Program-made: the position numbers and the translations under genes | Notes under the pieces: generated by a model | Database searches by the model: none | What the model was told of the DNA's origin: nothing | The model's input: only the letters and a program-made list of their open reading frames with translations | DNA from: Paenimyroides ummariense | GTDB lineage: Bacteria; Bacteroidota; Bacteroidia; Flavobacteriales; Flavobacteriaceae | Reading direction: 5' to 3' | NCBI RefSeq assembly: GCF_900115115.1 | Contig: NZ_FOVI01000002.1 | Location: 204,705 to 268,704 of the forward strand | Length of the DNA: 64,000 nt | Shown: positions 8,836 through 18,008 of the stretch, piece by piece | Layout of the letters: every line of letters begins with the position of its first letter | Position numbering within the stretch: position 1 is the first letter of the stretch

Positions 8836-8870
8836 ATAAAAAAAGAGGCGTAAATGCCTCTCTTTATCTT
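8836..8870 (-). terminator. Terminator after the 8883-9308 gene
   Basis: AGAGGC at 8844-8849 pairs with GCCTCT at 8856-8861. Read on the minus strand the stem is followed by seven T (8837-8843). It closes the secreted-protein gene and sits just upstream of the YchJ promoter. Confidence 0.8.
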
Positions 8871-8882
8871 TTTTATGCTTGA

Positions 8883-9308
8883 TTATTCTTCTGCTTGTTG
8901 TAAAGCTTCGGCACTTGCATATTTCATAACCAAACCTTGCATAGTCATATTAACTTCGTTACTTAAAGTACCAGCTTTTTGTTCAAAAGTGGTCTTATCT
9001 TTAGGTTCAAGAACAGTTACTTCTTTAGTTTCGGCAAATTTTTTGTTTGCAGCTTTTAATTCGGCAGCATCATAATTTTCATCAACCAATTTAGAGAAAT
9101 CTGTTACAAAACCATTTACCAATGCATCAAACTCTTTATTAAAATCATCAACTTTAGCTGTATCAATCATTGGTAGTATTTGTTGTTTAACACCATCAAT
9201 ATTAGCTTTCATGCCCATGTTGTCAACAAACGTTTTAGCATCTTGTGTTTGGGCGAAACCTGTTTGAACTGCAAGCAGCATGATTGCGCCATAAATAAAC
9301 TTTTTCAT
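8883..9308 (-). CDS. Secreted DUF2059-like protein
   Basis: A 141-residue protein with a signal peptide (KKFIYGAIMLLAVQTGFAQ, cleavage near residue 20). The mature part is alpha-helical and charged, with segments such as TFVDNMGMKANIDGVKQQI and MTMQGLVMKYAS that resemble the downstream-oriented DUF2059 protein at 9418-9822. I take the two as distant paralogues. Function is unknown; DUF2059 proteins are periplasmic. The gene ends in a good terminator and is separated by 109 bases from the neighbour, so it may have its own promoter. Confidence 0.75.
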   Translation of the reverse strand: MKKFIYGAIMLLAVQTGFAQTQDAKTFVDNMGMKANIDGVKQQILPMIDTAKVDDFNKEFDALVNGFVTDFSKLVDENYDAAELKAANKKFAETKEVTVLEPKDKTTFEQKAGTLSNEVNMTMQGLVMKYASAEALQQAEE

Positions 9309-9417
9309 AATTTTTTATTTAAAATAGACATCTAAATTACTACTTTTTTTAATTTATACGCTATTGATTAACATTATTACAACAATAAACGAGGTTTATT
9401 CAACCCCGTTTTTATAA

Positions 9418-9822
9418 TTATTGCATGTATTTCATTAAGATTCCTTGAAGTTGCATTTGCCATTCTTGCATACCTTTCATCTGATCTTTTAAGATTTTTG
9501 GCGTTGATTCTTGCATCTTTTTACCTAATGGCGAGTTATAAAATTCAATCATTTTTTTTACATCATCATGGGTATAATATTTCATCATGGCTTCTGCTGT
9601 TTTTTCATAAAGATCTGGCATAATTCCATCAATATCTTTTTTGAAATCTGCTCTTTTATCAGCAGGAATCTGTTCAATAACTGGCTCTAATAAAGCTGTA
9701 ATATTAGCTGTTGTTCCAGATATTTTAACCATTTCAATTACATCTTTCTTAAAATCTGCTGATTGAGCTGATACAAACTGTACCGATAACAACATTGTTG
9801 CAGCTATAAATAAATTTTTCAT
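9418..9822 (-). CDS. Periplasmic DUF2059 domain protein
   Basis: A 134-residue protein with signal peptide (KNLFIAATMLLSVQFVSAQ) and a single DUF2059 domain over residues 60-120. The domain carries the characteristic Y-T-x-x-D-V-K-K-M-I-E-F-Y-N-S-P-x-G-K-K-M string (about residues 85-106). The ATG at 9822 was chosen because the signal peptide starts there; the frame extends upstream into the ALDH gene but without homology. It begins 10 bases after the ALDH stop, so the two genes are probably co-transcribed. Function unknown. Confidence 0.85.
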   Translation of the reverse strand: MKNLFIAATMLLSVQFVSAQSADFKKDVIEMVKISGTTANITALLEPVIEQIPADKRADFKKDIDGIMPDLYEKTAEAMMKYYTHDDVKKMIEFYNSPLGKKMQESTPKILKDQMKGMQEWQMQLQGILMKYMQ

Positions 9823-9832
9823 GTGCTGTATT

Positions 9833-11353
9833 TTATAAATTAAAGTTAATTCCTTGTGCCAATGGCAATTCTGTACCGTAATTAATGGTGTTTGTTTGAC
9901 GGCGCATATACACTTTCCAAGCATCAGAACCCGATTCGCGTCCGCCGCCTGTTTCTTTTTCACCACCAAAAGCGCCACCGATTTCTGCGCCCGATGTACC
10001 AATATTTACGTTTGCAATACCACAGTCTGATCCCGCGTGTGATAAAAACAATTCTGCTTCACGTAAATTATTTGTGAAAATTGAAGATGATAATCCTTGA
10101 GGAACTCCGTTTTGCATATCAATCGCTTCTTCAATAGTGCTGTATTTCATTACATATAAAATTGGTGCAAAAGTTTCTTCCTGAACAATTTCGAAATCAT
10201 TCTTCGCTTCAATAATACATGGTTTTACGTAACAACCGCTTTCGTAACCAGCACCTTCTACTACACCACCTTCAACAACAATTTTACCACCTTGGGTTTT
10301 AGCTTTTTCAATTGCTTTTAAATAATCTTCAACAGCTTTTGTATCGATTAGTGGACCAACGTGATTTGCTGCATCTAAAGGATCGCCGATTCTCAACTGT
10401 CCGTACGCATTTTTCAATGTTTCGATCGTTTTATCGTACACACTTTCATGAACAATTAAACGACGGGTTGATGTACAACGTTGACCAGCAGTTCCTACTG
10501 CTCCGAAAACAGCACCAACTAATACCATGCTTAAATCTGAATGTTCTGATACGATAATGGCATTGTTTCCACCCAACTCTAAAATAGTTTTACCAAAACG
10601 TTCTGCAACTGTTTTTGATACGTGACGACCAATACGAGTTGATCCTGTAAAAGAAACCAACGGTACGCGTTTGTCGTTATTCATTAAATCGCCCGAAGCA
10701 TTTCCTGTAACTAAACAGCTAACACCTTCTGGCACATTATTTTTTTCGAATACTTTCGAAATGATATTCTGACATGCAATAGCGCATAGCGGTGTTTTAG
10801 AACTTGGTTTCCAAACACAAACATCGCCACAAACCCAAGCCAAAGCTGCATTCCAAGACCAAACAGCAACAGGGAAGTTAAATGCAGAAATAATTCCTAC
10901 AATTCCAAGCGGATGATACTGCTCATACATGCGGTGCATTGGTCGTTCTGAATGCATAGTTAAACCATATAATTGGCGAGATAAACCTACTGCAAAGTCA
11001 CAGATATCGATCATTTCCTGAACTTCACCTAAACCTTCTTGTAAGCTTTTACCCATTTCGTACGAAACCAATTTACCTAAAGCATCTTTGTTTTCGCGTA
11101 ATGCATCACCCACCTGACGTACAATTTCGCCACGTTTTGGTGCTGGTACTAATCTCCATTCTTTAAAAGCTTTTTCGGCAGTGCTCATTACTTTTTCGTA
11201 ATCACTGTTTGATGATGTTTGAACCGTACCGATTAGCGAACCGTTTACCGGTGTGTATGATGAAATTTCTGATCCGTTTGCAAACCATTGCGTTCCTGTT
11301 GATGAACCCAGGTTTTTATTGTTTAAGCCTAATTGCGATAAAATTGTTTTCAT
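9833..11353 (-). CDS. ALDH7-type (antiquitin-like) aldehyde dehydrogenase
   Basis: A 506-residue NAD(P)-dependent aldehyde dehydrogenase of the ALDH7 (antiquitin) subfamily. Seen are the cofactor/active-site segments [20 protein letters not shown] (about 155-174), FTGSTRIGR, the catalytic glutamate region LELGGNNAI, and the nucleophile Cys in GQRCTSTRR. Characterised ALDH7 enzymes oxidise alpha-aminoadipic semialdehyde in lysine breakdown. Here the gene follows 3-hydroxyanthranilate dioxygenase by 62 bases, so an involvement in tryptophan/kynurenine breakdown is conceivable, but aminomuconate semialdehyde dehydrogenases normally belong to a different subfamily (ALDH8). Lysine degradation is the safer call. 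Confidence 0.85.
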   Translation of the reverse strand: MKTILSQLGLNNKNLGSSTGTQWFANGSEISSYTPVNGSLIGTVQTSSNSDYEKVMSTAEKAFKEWRLVPAPKRGEIVRQVGDALRENKDALGKLVSYEMGKSLQEGLGEVQEMIDICDFAVGLSRQLYGLTMHSERPMHRMYEQYHPLGIVGIISAFNFPVAVWSWNAALAWVCGDVCVWKPSSKTPLCAIACQNIISKVFEKNNVPEGVSCLVTGNASGDLMNNDKRVPLVSFTGSTRIGRHVSKTVAERFGKTILELGGNNAIIVSEHSDLSMVLVGAVFGAVGTAGQRCTSTRRLIVHESVYDKTIETLKNAYGQLRIGDPLDAANHVGPLIDTKAVEDYLKAIEKAKTQGGKIVVEGGVVEGAGYESGCYVKPCIIEAKNDFEIVQEETFAPILYVMKYSTIEEAIDMQNGVPQGLSSSIFTNNLREAELFLSHAGSDCGIANVNIGTSGAEIGGAFGGEKETGGGRESGSDAWKVYMRRQTNTINYGTELPLAQGINFNL

Positions 11354-11415
11354 TGCTTTTTTATGATAATATTCTGTTTTTATATAGTTTTTGTAAGATA
11401 CTAAAATTATGTGGA

Positions 11416-11949
11416 TTAACCAACAAAACGCTCATCTGCTTCCATAACCGTTCCACATTTTTTGCAGGTACGTAAATCTTCCGACGTATAGAAATGTTTA
11501 AAATGAGGCAGAAAATCGGTTTCAATGTTTTCTAAAGGAAAATAAACTTCGTACAGTTTTTCGTTGCAGTTTTCACAAAACCAAAGCAATCCGTCTTTTG
11601 CATCGGCATTGGCACGTTTCATTTCTACAACCAAACCAACCGATCCTTCTGTTCTAATTGGTGAATGCGGAGTTTTAGCCGGTAAAAGAAATACGTCGCC
11701 AGCATTCAATTCCATCACCTCTTTACCATTTTCGGTTTGAACGGCAATTGAAATACTTCCTTCTAACTGAAAAAAGAACTCGTCGGTTTCGTTATAGTGA
11801 TAATCTTTACGGGCATTTGGTCCGCCTACAACCATTACAATAAAATCGCCCGATTCTGTATAAATATTCTTGTTGCCAACAGGTGGTTTTAGCAAACCTC
11901 TGTTTTCATCAATCCAATTCTTTAAATTAAAAGGTTTCTTCATTTCCAT
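11416..11949 (-). CDS. 3-hydroxyanthranilate 3,4-dioxygenase
   Basis: A 177-residue cupin dioxygenase of the kynurenine pathway; it opens the ring of 3-hydroxyanthranilate using Fe(II). The iron ligands are recognisable in [15 protein letters not shown] (His and Glu, about residues 50-64) and LPAKTPHSP (His, about 95-103). The C-terminal rubredoxin-like iron site is present as CENC and CKKC (about 128-131 and 161-164), as in bacterial and not mammalian enzymes. A second ATG lies two codons inside. The start is two bases after the EnvC-like stop, implying coupling. No other kynurenine gene is in the window. Confidence 0.93.
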   Translation of the reverse strand: MEMKKPFNLKNWIDENRGLLKPPVGNKNIYTESGDFIVMVVGGPNARKDYHYNETDEFFFQLEGSISIAVQTENGKEVMELNAGDVFLLPAKTPHSPIRTEGSVGLVVEMKRANADAKDGLLWFCENCNEKLYEVYFPLENIETDFLPHFKHFYTSEDLRTCKKCGTVMEADERFVG

Positions 11950-11951
11950 AA

Positions 11952-13244
11952 TTATTTAGCGCTTAACCACGATTGTGGGTTGTTGTAATCACTGTTTTTG
12001 GTAATAAGGAATTTTAAAACCGATGCACCTTCAAAATTGGTTCCAACGGTTCCGATTTTTTGTTTGGTTGATACTTTTTGACCTTTAGATACACTTACCG
12101 ATGCCAGATTTTGGTACACCGTAATGTATTCTCCGTGACGAATAAATACCGTTCTTGAATTTCCGATTACCTGAATTTGCGAAACTTCACCCTCAAAAAC
12201 ACTGCGAACAGTAGATCCTTTTTCGGTGCTGATTTCAATTCCGTGATTTTCGTATTCAATATCGTATTCCGGATGTTTAACCGTTCCATAACGCGATGAA
12301 ATATATCCTTTTTCAACCGGCCAAGGCAAACGTCCGCGGTTATTACTAAAACTTGTTGCCAAAGCTTTCTCTTCCGGCGTCATATCAAACTTACCTGCAG
12401 AACTCGTAGTAGTAACCGTTGGTTTTGAAGTTGTTTTAGTTCCCGATTTTGCATTGCGAGCTTCCTCTTCGCGTTTTCTTTGTGCTTCTTCTTCACGTCG
12501 CTTGCGGTTCTCTTCTTCAATAATCTTTTTAATGATCGCTTTAATCTGTTGGTCGATCTTTTTGGTTTCCTGTTGTTTGGTTTTAATTTGCGAGCTGTAT
12601 TTTTTGCTGTCTTTCTTAACCAAATTCATTAATTCGGTCTGTTTGCCTTTTTCAACCTCTAATTCTTTACGCTGATTTTGTTGTTCGTTTTGAACAACTT
12701 GCTGTTTGTTTTTCTGCGCTTCCATGTGGGCAGAAATTCGCTCTAATTCTTCAAATTTTGCTCGAATTTCATCTCCTTGCGATTTGCGGTATTTGGCATA
12801 TTGCTTAATATACTGCATACGTTTGTAGGCTTGCAAAAAGTTGTTACTCGATAAAATGAACATGATTCGGTTTTGTTCCGATCGAGATTTGTAAGATTTC
12901 ACGATGGTTTTAGCATAATCGTCTTTTAAAACAGCTAATTCGCGTCTTAATTTGTTTGCCGCCAGCGTGTTTACGTAAATATCGTTAGATAAAGTTCGTA
13001 TCTGTTTTTGCGAATTATTGATTAATTCGGTTTGAAGTTTTATTTTTTTATTCTGTTCATTTAACTCTGCCAAAATGTTGCGTTCCTGCTTTTTATTGGT
13101 ATTAAGCAGGGTTTGAAATTCTTTAATCTCTTTTAAAATGGCTGCTTTTCGCTCTTCCAGCTTGCGTTGTTCTGCTGCATAATCTTGTTGAGCGAATGTA
13201 TTAAACGATAAAAATAATAGTATGATGGATAAAATGCGACGCAT
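11952..13244 (-). CDS. EnvC-like protein with degenerate LytM (M23) domain
   Basis: A 430-residue secreted protein: signal peptide (RRILSIILLFLSFNTFAQ), a long coiled coil of Lys/Glu/Gln-rich helices (about 22-250), a Ser/Thr-rich linker (265-285) and a C-terminal LytM/M23 fold (about 305-430). The zinc ligands of active M23 endopeptidases are not intact: the H-x-x-x-D motif reads HGIEI and the H-x-H position reads LKFL. As in E. coli EnvC this argues for an amidase activator and not a hydrolase. It lies 25 bases after the DUF4292 gene, a pairing common in Bacteroidota. Confidence 0.88.
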   Translation of the reverse strand: MRRILSIILLFLSFNTFAQQDYAAEQRKLEERKAAILKEIKEFQTLLNTNKKQERNILAELNEQNKKIKLQTELINNSQKQIRTLSNDIYVNTLAANKLRRELAVLKDDYAKTIVKSYKSRSEQNRIMFILSSNNFLQAYKRMQYIKQYAKYRKSQGDEIRAKFEELERISAHMEAQKNKQQVVQNEQQNQRKELEVEKGKQTELMNLVKKDSKKYSSQIKTKQQETKKIDQQIKAIIKKIIEEENRKRREEEAQRKREEEARNAKSGTKTTSKPTVTTTSSAGKFDMTPEEKALATSFSNNRGRLPWPVEKGYISSRYGTVKHPEYDIEYENHGIEISTEKGSTVRSVFEGEVSQIQVIGNSRTVFIRHGEYITVYQNLASVSVSKGQKVSTKQKIGTVGTNFEGASVLKFLITKNSDYNNPQSWLSAK

Positions 13245-13269
13245 TAGCTTGAATTTTGTTCAAAAATAA

Positions 13270-14085
13270 CTAAATTTTTATTGCTTTGGAACCACTTGGG
13301 ATTTTATATTTAAAATCAACCGATTGGTTTACCGAAACTTTTTTGTAATCGATTCTTATTTGCACATCGTCTTTACGCATGGCATGAATCTTTATTTCTT
13401 TAGGAAGATAAATGTTGTCACTTGACTGATACGACGGATATTGAATTACCAGTTTATCTGCCGATTTATCTTCGGTTACCTCTGTTGATGCCACCTGATT
13501 TTTCGATCCTAAAACCAAACGCATTAAAAACTGATTCAGCTTTAACTCTAATTCGTTATTTTTTATTTTTTGATACTCATTCGTATTTAAATCGTAAAAA
13601 GCTTTACCTAACAACAAGTTTTCTACGTTTTCGTAAGTAACTTCGGTTCCTAAAAAGTCTTTAATAAATTTATAATCGCCATCGTAATGCGATCCTGTAA
13701 TTTCATAATAACTGGCACGTTCAGGTGTTAAGTAAACTTTTGCAACAGTAACACCAAAAAGAGCTTTTACACTAATTAGGATTTGTTTCCCTTTTTCAAT
13801 TTTAATATCAGCTGTTGGCGACTGATCCATGTTTTTGTCCTTATAATCCACATCGGCAGTAATGCTTAACGTATTAAAATCGTTAAACAGCGCATAATGA
13901 TCTGTAGCCATTTCGGTAATTGCTTTCTTATTTGCTTTTTTTGATGTGTTTTCGGCTTTTGGTTCTACAATAATAGTTCCTGCCGTATTTTCGGTTTGAT
14001 TTTCCGGCGCAGGCGTATTTTTCTTTGACGATTTACAGGAAACCGCAAAAAATGCAATACTTAATATGATAAAAATTTGTTTCAT
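13270..14085 (-). CDS. DUF4292 lipoprotein
   Basis: A 271-residue lipoprotein: the signal ends at the lipobox AVSC (Cys17). An Asn/Thr/Pro-rich linker follows, then a DUF4292 domain from about residue 55 to the end, with ADIKIEKGKQILISVKALFG (about 93-112) and FLGTEVTYENVENLLLGK (about 143-160) as the recognisable core. The fold is LolA/LppX-like, so lipoprotein or lipid handling in the periplasm is an inference. It is transcribed with the EnvC-like gene. A terminator hairpin lies only about 28 bases upstream, yet no clear TAnnTTTG element was found between them. Confidence 0.85.
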   Translation of the reverse strand: MKQIFIILSIAFFAVSCKSSKKNTPAPENQTENTAGTIIVEPKAENTSKKANKKAITEMATDHYALFNDFNTLSITADVDYKDKNMDQSPTADIKIEKGKQILISVKALFGVTVAKVYLTPERASYYEITGSHYDGDYKFIKDFLGTEVTYENVENLLLGKAFYDLNTNEYQKIKNNELELKLNQFLMRLVLGSKNQVASTEVTEDKSADKLVIQYPSYQSSDNIYLPKEIKIHAMRKDDVQIRIDYKKVSVNQSVDFKYKIPSGSKAIKI

Positions 14086-14112
14086 TCTTGAAATTAAAAC
14101 GATAAAGAAACA

Positions 14113-14139
14113 AAAAAATCCGCGAACACGGATTTTTTT
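14113..14139 (-). terminator. Terminator after the nucleotidyltransferase gene
   Basis: AAAAAATCCG at 14113-14122 pairs with CGGATTTTTT from 14129, giving T runs on both strands. It directly follows the nucleotidyltransferase stop (14144) and separates it from the colinear DUF4292 gene. Confidence 0.8.
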
Positions 14140-14143
14140 ATGA

Positions 14144-15154
14144 TTATTCTAACACACTGTAATCACCTATACTTATGTTGGTAAACTTACCGTTAAAGCT
14201 TGCAAAATTACCAATCATTGCATTGTCTAAATCGGCATTTTTTACGGTGGCGTTGGTTTGTATCAAACTGTTTTTAATGGTAGCATTTTCAACTTTAGAA
14301 TTATCGCCCAAAGAAACATTCGGACCAACCGTTGCGTTTTTAAGCATTACGTTTTCGCCAATATAACACGGCGGAATAATGGTAGAATTTTCTATAACAG
14401 CTGTTGATGCTACAAGGTTTTCATTGTCTTGATGCAAGAAGTTCAACATACGGTTATTGGTATCAACCGTTACGTTTTTGTTTCCGCAATCCATCCATTC
14501 ATCAACTTTACCCGGAACAAAACGCAAACCTTTCTGTTTCATGTTTTCTAAAGCATCGGTTAACTGATATTCTCCGCTTTTTTCAATTTTATTATCTAAA
14601 AGATATTCTAATTCGCTTCGTAAATTTTCGGCAGATTTAAAGAAATAAATTCCAATAATCGCTAAATCCGAAACAAATTCTGTCGGTTTTTCAACAAAAT
14701 CAACAATCTCGTTTTTGTCATTCAACTGAACCACTCCAAACGCCGATGGATCTTCTACAGCCTTAACCCAAATAACAGAATCGGCAGAAGAATCTAACGT
14801 AAAATCGGCACGGAACAAAGTATCTGCATATGCAACAACGATTGGTCCCTGCATGCTTTCTTTAGCACACAAAATGGCATGTGCTGTTCCCAACGCTTCG
14901 TTCTGATAACAAATAGTTCCTTTAGCTCCTAATTTTTCTGCAATGGCAACTAAATCTTTCTCTACTTTTTTACCAAAACTTTCGTGAATAATGAACGCAA
15001 TTTCGTCGATTGGTTGATTAATTACTTTGGCAATATCTTCTACCAAACGGTGAACAATTGGTTTGCCTGCAATTGGAATTAATGGTTTTGGAGTTGTTAA
15101 TGTATGTGGACGCAAGCGTGAACCACGACCTGCCATTGGTACGATTATTTTCAT
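14144..15154 (-). CDS. RmlA-like sugar nucleotidyltransferase with left-handed beta-helix
   Basis: A 336-residue enzyme with an N-terminal nucleotidyltransferase domain: MAGRGSRLRPHTLTTPKPLIPIAGKPI (residues 7-33) is the NTP-binding loop and Lys motif, ADT at about 112 the metal-binding Asp region, and VEKPTE the product-site motif. It is followed from about residue 250 by a short left-handed beta-helix of hexapeptide-like repeats (AVIENSTII, NATVGPNVSLGDNSKV, NSLIQTNATV). It should make an NDP-sugar from a sugar-1-phosphate; which sugar cannot be read. It sits downstream of dUTPase and the flippase, so an envelope polysaccharide role fits. Confidence 0.85.
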   Translation of the reverse strand: MKIIVPMAGRGSRLRPHTLTTPKPLIPIAGKPIVHRLVEDIAKVINQPIDEIAFIIHESFGKKVEKDLVAIAEKLGAKGTICYQNEALGTAHAILCAKESMQGPIVVAYADTLFRADFTLDSSADSVIWVKAVEDPSAFGVVQLNDKNEIVDFVEKPTEFVSDLAIIGIYFFKSAENLRSELEYLLDNKIEKSGEYQLTDALENMKQKGLRFVPGKVDEWMDCGNKNVTVDTNNRMLNFLHQDNENLVASTAVIENSTIIPPCYIGENVMLKNATVGPNVSLGDNSKVENATIKNSLIQTNATVKNADLDNAMIGNFASFNGKFTNISIGDYSVLE

Positions 15155-15177
15155 TTTTAATATTTATTTTTTAGTTT

Positions 15178-15204
15178 CCTGCAAGGTCTAACAGACCTTG
15201 TAGG
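15178..15204. repeat. 27-bp palindromic intergenic repeat, copy 1
   Basis: CCTGCAAGGTCTAACAGACCTTGTAGG folds into a long hairpin with a small loop. A related palindrome follows 15 bases later. No T run is attached, so it is more like an interspersed palindrome than a terminator. Confidence 0.7.
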
Positions 15205-15219
15205 TTTATAATTTTTAAT

Positions 15220-15246
15220 CCTACAAGGTTATTAAAACCTTGCAGG
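15220..15246. repeat. 27-bp palindromic intergenic repeat, copy 2
   Basis: The sequence from CCTACAAGG at 15220 to CCTTGCAGG ending at 15246 is a second palindrome of the same family; the outer arms of the two copies are complementary too, so the pair could also form one large stem. It lies between dut and the nucleotidyltransferase gene. Confidence 0.7.
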
Positions 15247-15255
15247 ATAAGTGTT

Positions 15256-15690
15256 TTATTTTACACCAGTGCTACCAAATCCGCCTGCACCGCGTTCTGT
15301 TGTTGATAATTCTTCTGCTTCTACCCATTCAGCACGTTCGTGCTTTGCGATAACCATTTGTGCAATGCGTTCGCCGTTTTCTACCACGAAGGTTTCTTTT
15401 GATAAATTGGCTAAAATAACACCTACTTCGCCACGGTAATCAGCATCGATTGTTCCTGGTGAATTTAAACAAGTGATTCCTTTTTTTAATGCCAAACCAC
15501 TGCGCGGACGCACTTGTGCTTCGTAACCAATTGGTAATTCCATAAACAAACCTGTTGGAATTAAGGCACGATCCATAGGTTCTATGACGATTGGCTGCGT
15601 TAGGTTTGCACGCAAATCCATTCCTGCCGAAGCAATGGTTTCGTAGCTTGGTAAGGCGTGTTGCGATTTGTTGATAATATTTATTTTCAT
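15256..15690 (-). CDS. dut: dUTP diphosphatase
   Basis: A 144-residue trimeric dUTPase that converts dUTP to dUMP, keeping uracil out of DNA. All five motifs are visible: SAGMDLRA (residues 21-28), [11 protein letters not shown] (about 62-72), [15 protein letters not shown] (about 76-90), GERIAQMV (about 106-113) and the flexible C-terminal [11 protein letters not shown]. It overlaps the flippase gene by 4 bases and is followed by the palindromic repeat pair. This flippase-dut-nucleotidyltransferase order is common in flavobacteria. Confidence 0.96.
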   Translation of the reverse strand: MKINIINKSQHALPSYETIASAGMDLRANLTQPIVIEPMDRALIPTGLFMELPIGYEAQVRPRSGLALKKGITCLNSPGTIDADYRGEVGVILANLSKETFVVENGERIAQMVIAKHERAEWVEAEELSTTERGAGGFGSTGVK

Positions 15691-17156
15691 TTTTTTAAAA
15701 CAGATTTTAATATGCGTTGAATCATTACTTTTTCGTTATAATAAATCAATGCTACGAATATAAGAATGTATGTTATTCCAACGAAATAATTCTCTCTGAA
15801 ATTGTAAAAGTATCCAAAAGAAAACAAAACGGCGGTTCCTAAATAAAGTGCAATGGCTTTTTTGTCATACGGAATTGGATATGATTTTTGTCCCAACACA
15901 AATGATATAAGCATCATTGTTGCGTAGGCTGCTAATGTTGTGATGGCAGATCCTATTAAGCCAATTTTCGGGATCAAAATGTAATTTAAAACAACTGTTA
16001 CAATCGCCCCGAAAACCGAAATATAGGCTCCGATTTTTGTCTTGTCTTGAATTTTGTACCAAACCGATAAATTGGTGTAAATACCCAACATAAGGTTTGC
16101 TAAAATAATATACGGAACAATTTCCATTGCAAACCAATATTCTTTTTTCGGTATATAAAACAGCTTGATTAGATCGGCAAAGACAACAATTACAATCATT
16201 GTAAAACTTCCAAAAATAATGAAATACTTTGTTATGGTTGCATATTTTATCGGAGCATCGTCATTCTTGGCATAGCTAAAAAAGAAAGGTTCAATTCCCA
16301 ACGAATAAGCCATGCGGAATAACACCATAAAAACACCAATTTTATAGATGGCTCCGTAACTTGCTAATCCTAAATCTACAAAACTTTCGGGTAGTAATTC
16401 TTCTAAAAACACTTTGTCAAATGTTTCATTTACAACAAATGCCAAACCGCCAATCATAACCGGAAAGCTGTACAGAACCATTTCTTTCCAAAGCTGTTTG
16501 TTGAATTTTAATTTTAACTTTAAATAGTATTTAGAAAGCAACAGAATTGTAACCAAACTGGCAATGATGTTCGATAAAAATAAATACCCAACCTGAAAAT
16601 CTTTCTGATAATAATTTTGCAACCACGAACTTGCATTGTTTTCTAAAGATTTAGGTATTATGTATAAAAACAAAACTGTTAACGTTGTATTTACTAGAAC
16701 ATTGGTGATTTTTATAAAGCTGTATTTTATTGGTCGTTGTTCGGCACGTAAAATAGCAAATGGTATTATCACCAAACTATCTAAAACTAAAATCCAGATT
16801 AAGTAGCTTACAACGGTAGGTGAAATTCCAAAATAAGTATCAATATAACTTTTAAAAGCATAAACGCCTATTAAAAATACAGCGCAAACAGCCATTAAAA
16901 ATAAAATGGTGTTATTAATAACCTCGTTTTTATTTTCTTGCTTGTTATAGAAACGAAAGAAAGCGGTTTCCATACCAAATGAAAGCACCACGTTAAAAAA
17001 CATCATCCACGAAAAAATCAATGTATAATCGGCATAAGCATCTTTAGGCAACCAATCGATATGAAGTGGCGCCATAAAAAAACCAATCATTTTAGGAACA
17101 ACCGTTGCTATTCCGTAGATTAAGGTGGTTTTAAACAGATTTTTGTAAACGCTCAA
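15687..17156 (-). CDS. Polysaccharide flippase-like membrane protein (MOP superfamily)
   Basis: A 489-residue integral membrane protein with about 12-14 hydrophobic helices, of the Wzx/PST oligosaccharide flippase type. The N-terminus ([20 protein letters not shown]) is typical of the Bacteroidota subfamily. It should move a lipid-linked sugar across the inner membrane. The start is a TTG at 17154-17156; no ATG is close. It begins five bases after the DUF3298 gene and overlaps dut. The cargo is unknown. Confidence 0.85.
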   Translation of the reverse strand: MSVYKNLFKTTLIYGIATVVPKMIGFFMAPLHIDWLPKDAYADYTLIFSWMMFFNVVLSFGMETAFFRFYNKQENKNEVINNTILFLMAVCAVFLIGVYAFKSYIDTYFGISPTVVSYLIWILVLDSLVIIPFAILRAEQRPIKYSFIKITNVLVNTTLTVLFLYIIPKSLENNASSWLQNYYQKDFQVGYLFLSNIIASLVTILLLSKYYLKLKLKFNKQLWKEMVLYSFPVMIGGLAFVVNETFDKVFLEELLPESFVDLGLASYGAIYKIGVFMVLFRMAYSLGIEPFFFSYAKNDDAPIKYATITKYFIIFGSFTMIVIVVFADLIKLFYIPKKEYWFAMEIVPYIILANLMLGIYTNLSVWYKIQDKTKIGAYISVFGAIVTVVLNYILIPKIGLIGSAITTLAAYATMMLISFVLGQKSYPIPYDKKAIALYLGTAVLFSFGYFYNFRENYFVGITYILIFVALIYYNEKVMIQRILKSVLKK

Positions 17157-17161
17157 AATAA

Positions 17162-17917
17162 TTAATTTTTAAAGTAAAGAGGGTTTAAAAAACGCTCTAC
17201 TTGTTGTTTAGGGAGTTTTATAATGGTTGACCCTTGTACATACGGCGCAATTTCGTACGGATTGTAATGTAAAATCCATTCGGTTCTGGTTTCGTAAAAG
17301 TTTTCGGATAATTTAAATTGGTTGTTTTCAAAAGTAAATCCGGCATCATTCAAGTTGCCCGTAATATTCAATTGCTTTTTAAATTCGGTTTCGGCAAAGT
17401 TTTTAAATCCTTCAAAATTAATGAACAGATCTTTTGTCGGAATGATATTTCCTGTTGATAAATCAAATAAGAAAACCTTTGAAGCCTGCATTCCGTGCGC
17501 ACCACCCGTAAAAATATAATAATCCCAAACCACTTGATAAACTTTAGGCGATACCTCTTTATGATTCACTTTAAAATTAGCTTCCCACGCAACGGCATGA
17601 TCCGGATAGGTTCTGTAAACTTCGTTGTAATTATGAATAAAGTTTAATGCCAGTGTATCGTACGAACTGGTTTTTTTATCGTTTTGAAGAGCTACAATGC
17701 TTTGGACAAACTTAAAAAAACGATCGTTCATAGATTTTGAAACGGCTTCGTTGCCCGATACAAACGGAATTTCGAAATGTACATACGTGCAATTTCCCTC
17801 GGTACAATCCAAATCCGATTTTAAATCGTAGGTTTTAGTGGTTATTTGTAGCGGAATTTCCTTCTTACAACTCACAAAACCAATTGATAAACAAATAAAT
17901 AGTAAATATTTTATCAT
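17162..17917 (-). CDS. DUF3298/DUF4163 lipoprotein
   Basis: A 251-residue lipoprotein; the signal peptide ends at the lipobox FVSC (Cys17). The mature part matches the DUF4163-DUF3298 arrangement of RsiV-like proteins: an N-terminal region with FEIPFVSGNEAVSKSMNDRF (about 49-68) and a C-terminal part containing YYIFTGGAHGMQASKVFLFD (about 133-152) and LSTGNIIPTKDLF. RsiV family domains bind lysozyme, but the transmembrane anti-sigma part of RsiV is absent here, so I claim no such function. First gene of a unit with the flippase. Confidence 0.8.
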   Translation of the reverse strand: MIKYLLFICLSIGFVSCKKEIPLQITTKTYDLKSDLDCTEGNCTYVHFEIPFVSGNEAVSKSMNDRFFKFVQSIVALQNDKKTSSYDTLALNFIHNYNEVYRTYPDHAVAWEANFKVNHKEVSPKVYQVVWDYYIFTGGAHGMQASKVFLFDLSTGNIIPTKDLFINFEGFKNFAETEFKKQLNITGNLNDAGFTFENNQFKLSENFYETRTEWILHYNPYEIAPYVQGSTIIKLPKQQVERFLNPLYFKN

Positions 17918-17974
17918 TAAAAACAGCGCCTTTAATTTTAAGCAAATCTATAAATTTTAGTCGGTTTTAAGTGG

Positions 17975-17982
17975 TATCTTTA
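17975..17982 (+). promoter_or_regulatory. -7-like promoter element
   Basis: TATCTTTA, one mismatch from TAnnTTTG, 26 bases before the cystathionine gamma-synthase/lyase ATG at 18009. Confidence 0.4.
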
Positions 17983-18008
17983 CGCTTATTTTTAAAATTA
18001 CAAAAATT

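Noticed and set aside
8883..9822. Secreted toxin/immunity pair
   Set aside because: Both are small secreted proteins with DUF2059-like helices, similar to each other, separated by 109 bases, with no immunity-like membrane partner.
15178..15246. CRISPR-like repeat array
   Set aside because: Only two palindromic units, spacer of 15 bases, no cas genes in the window.
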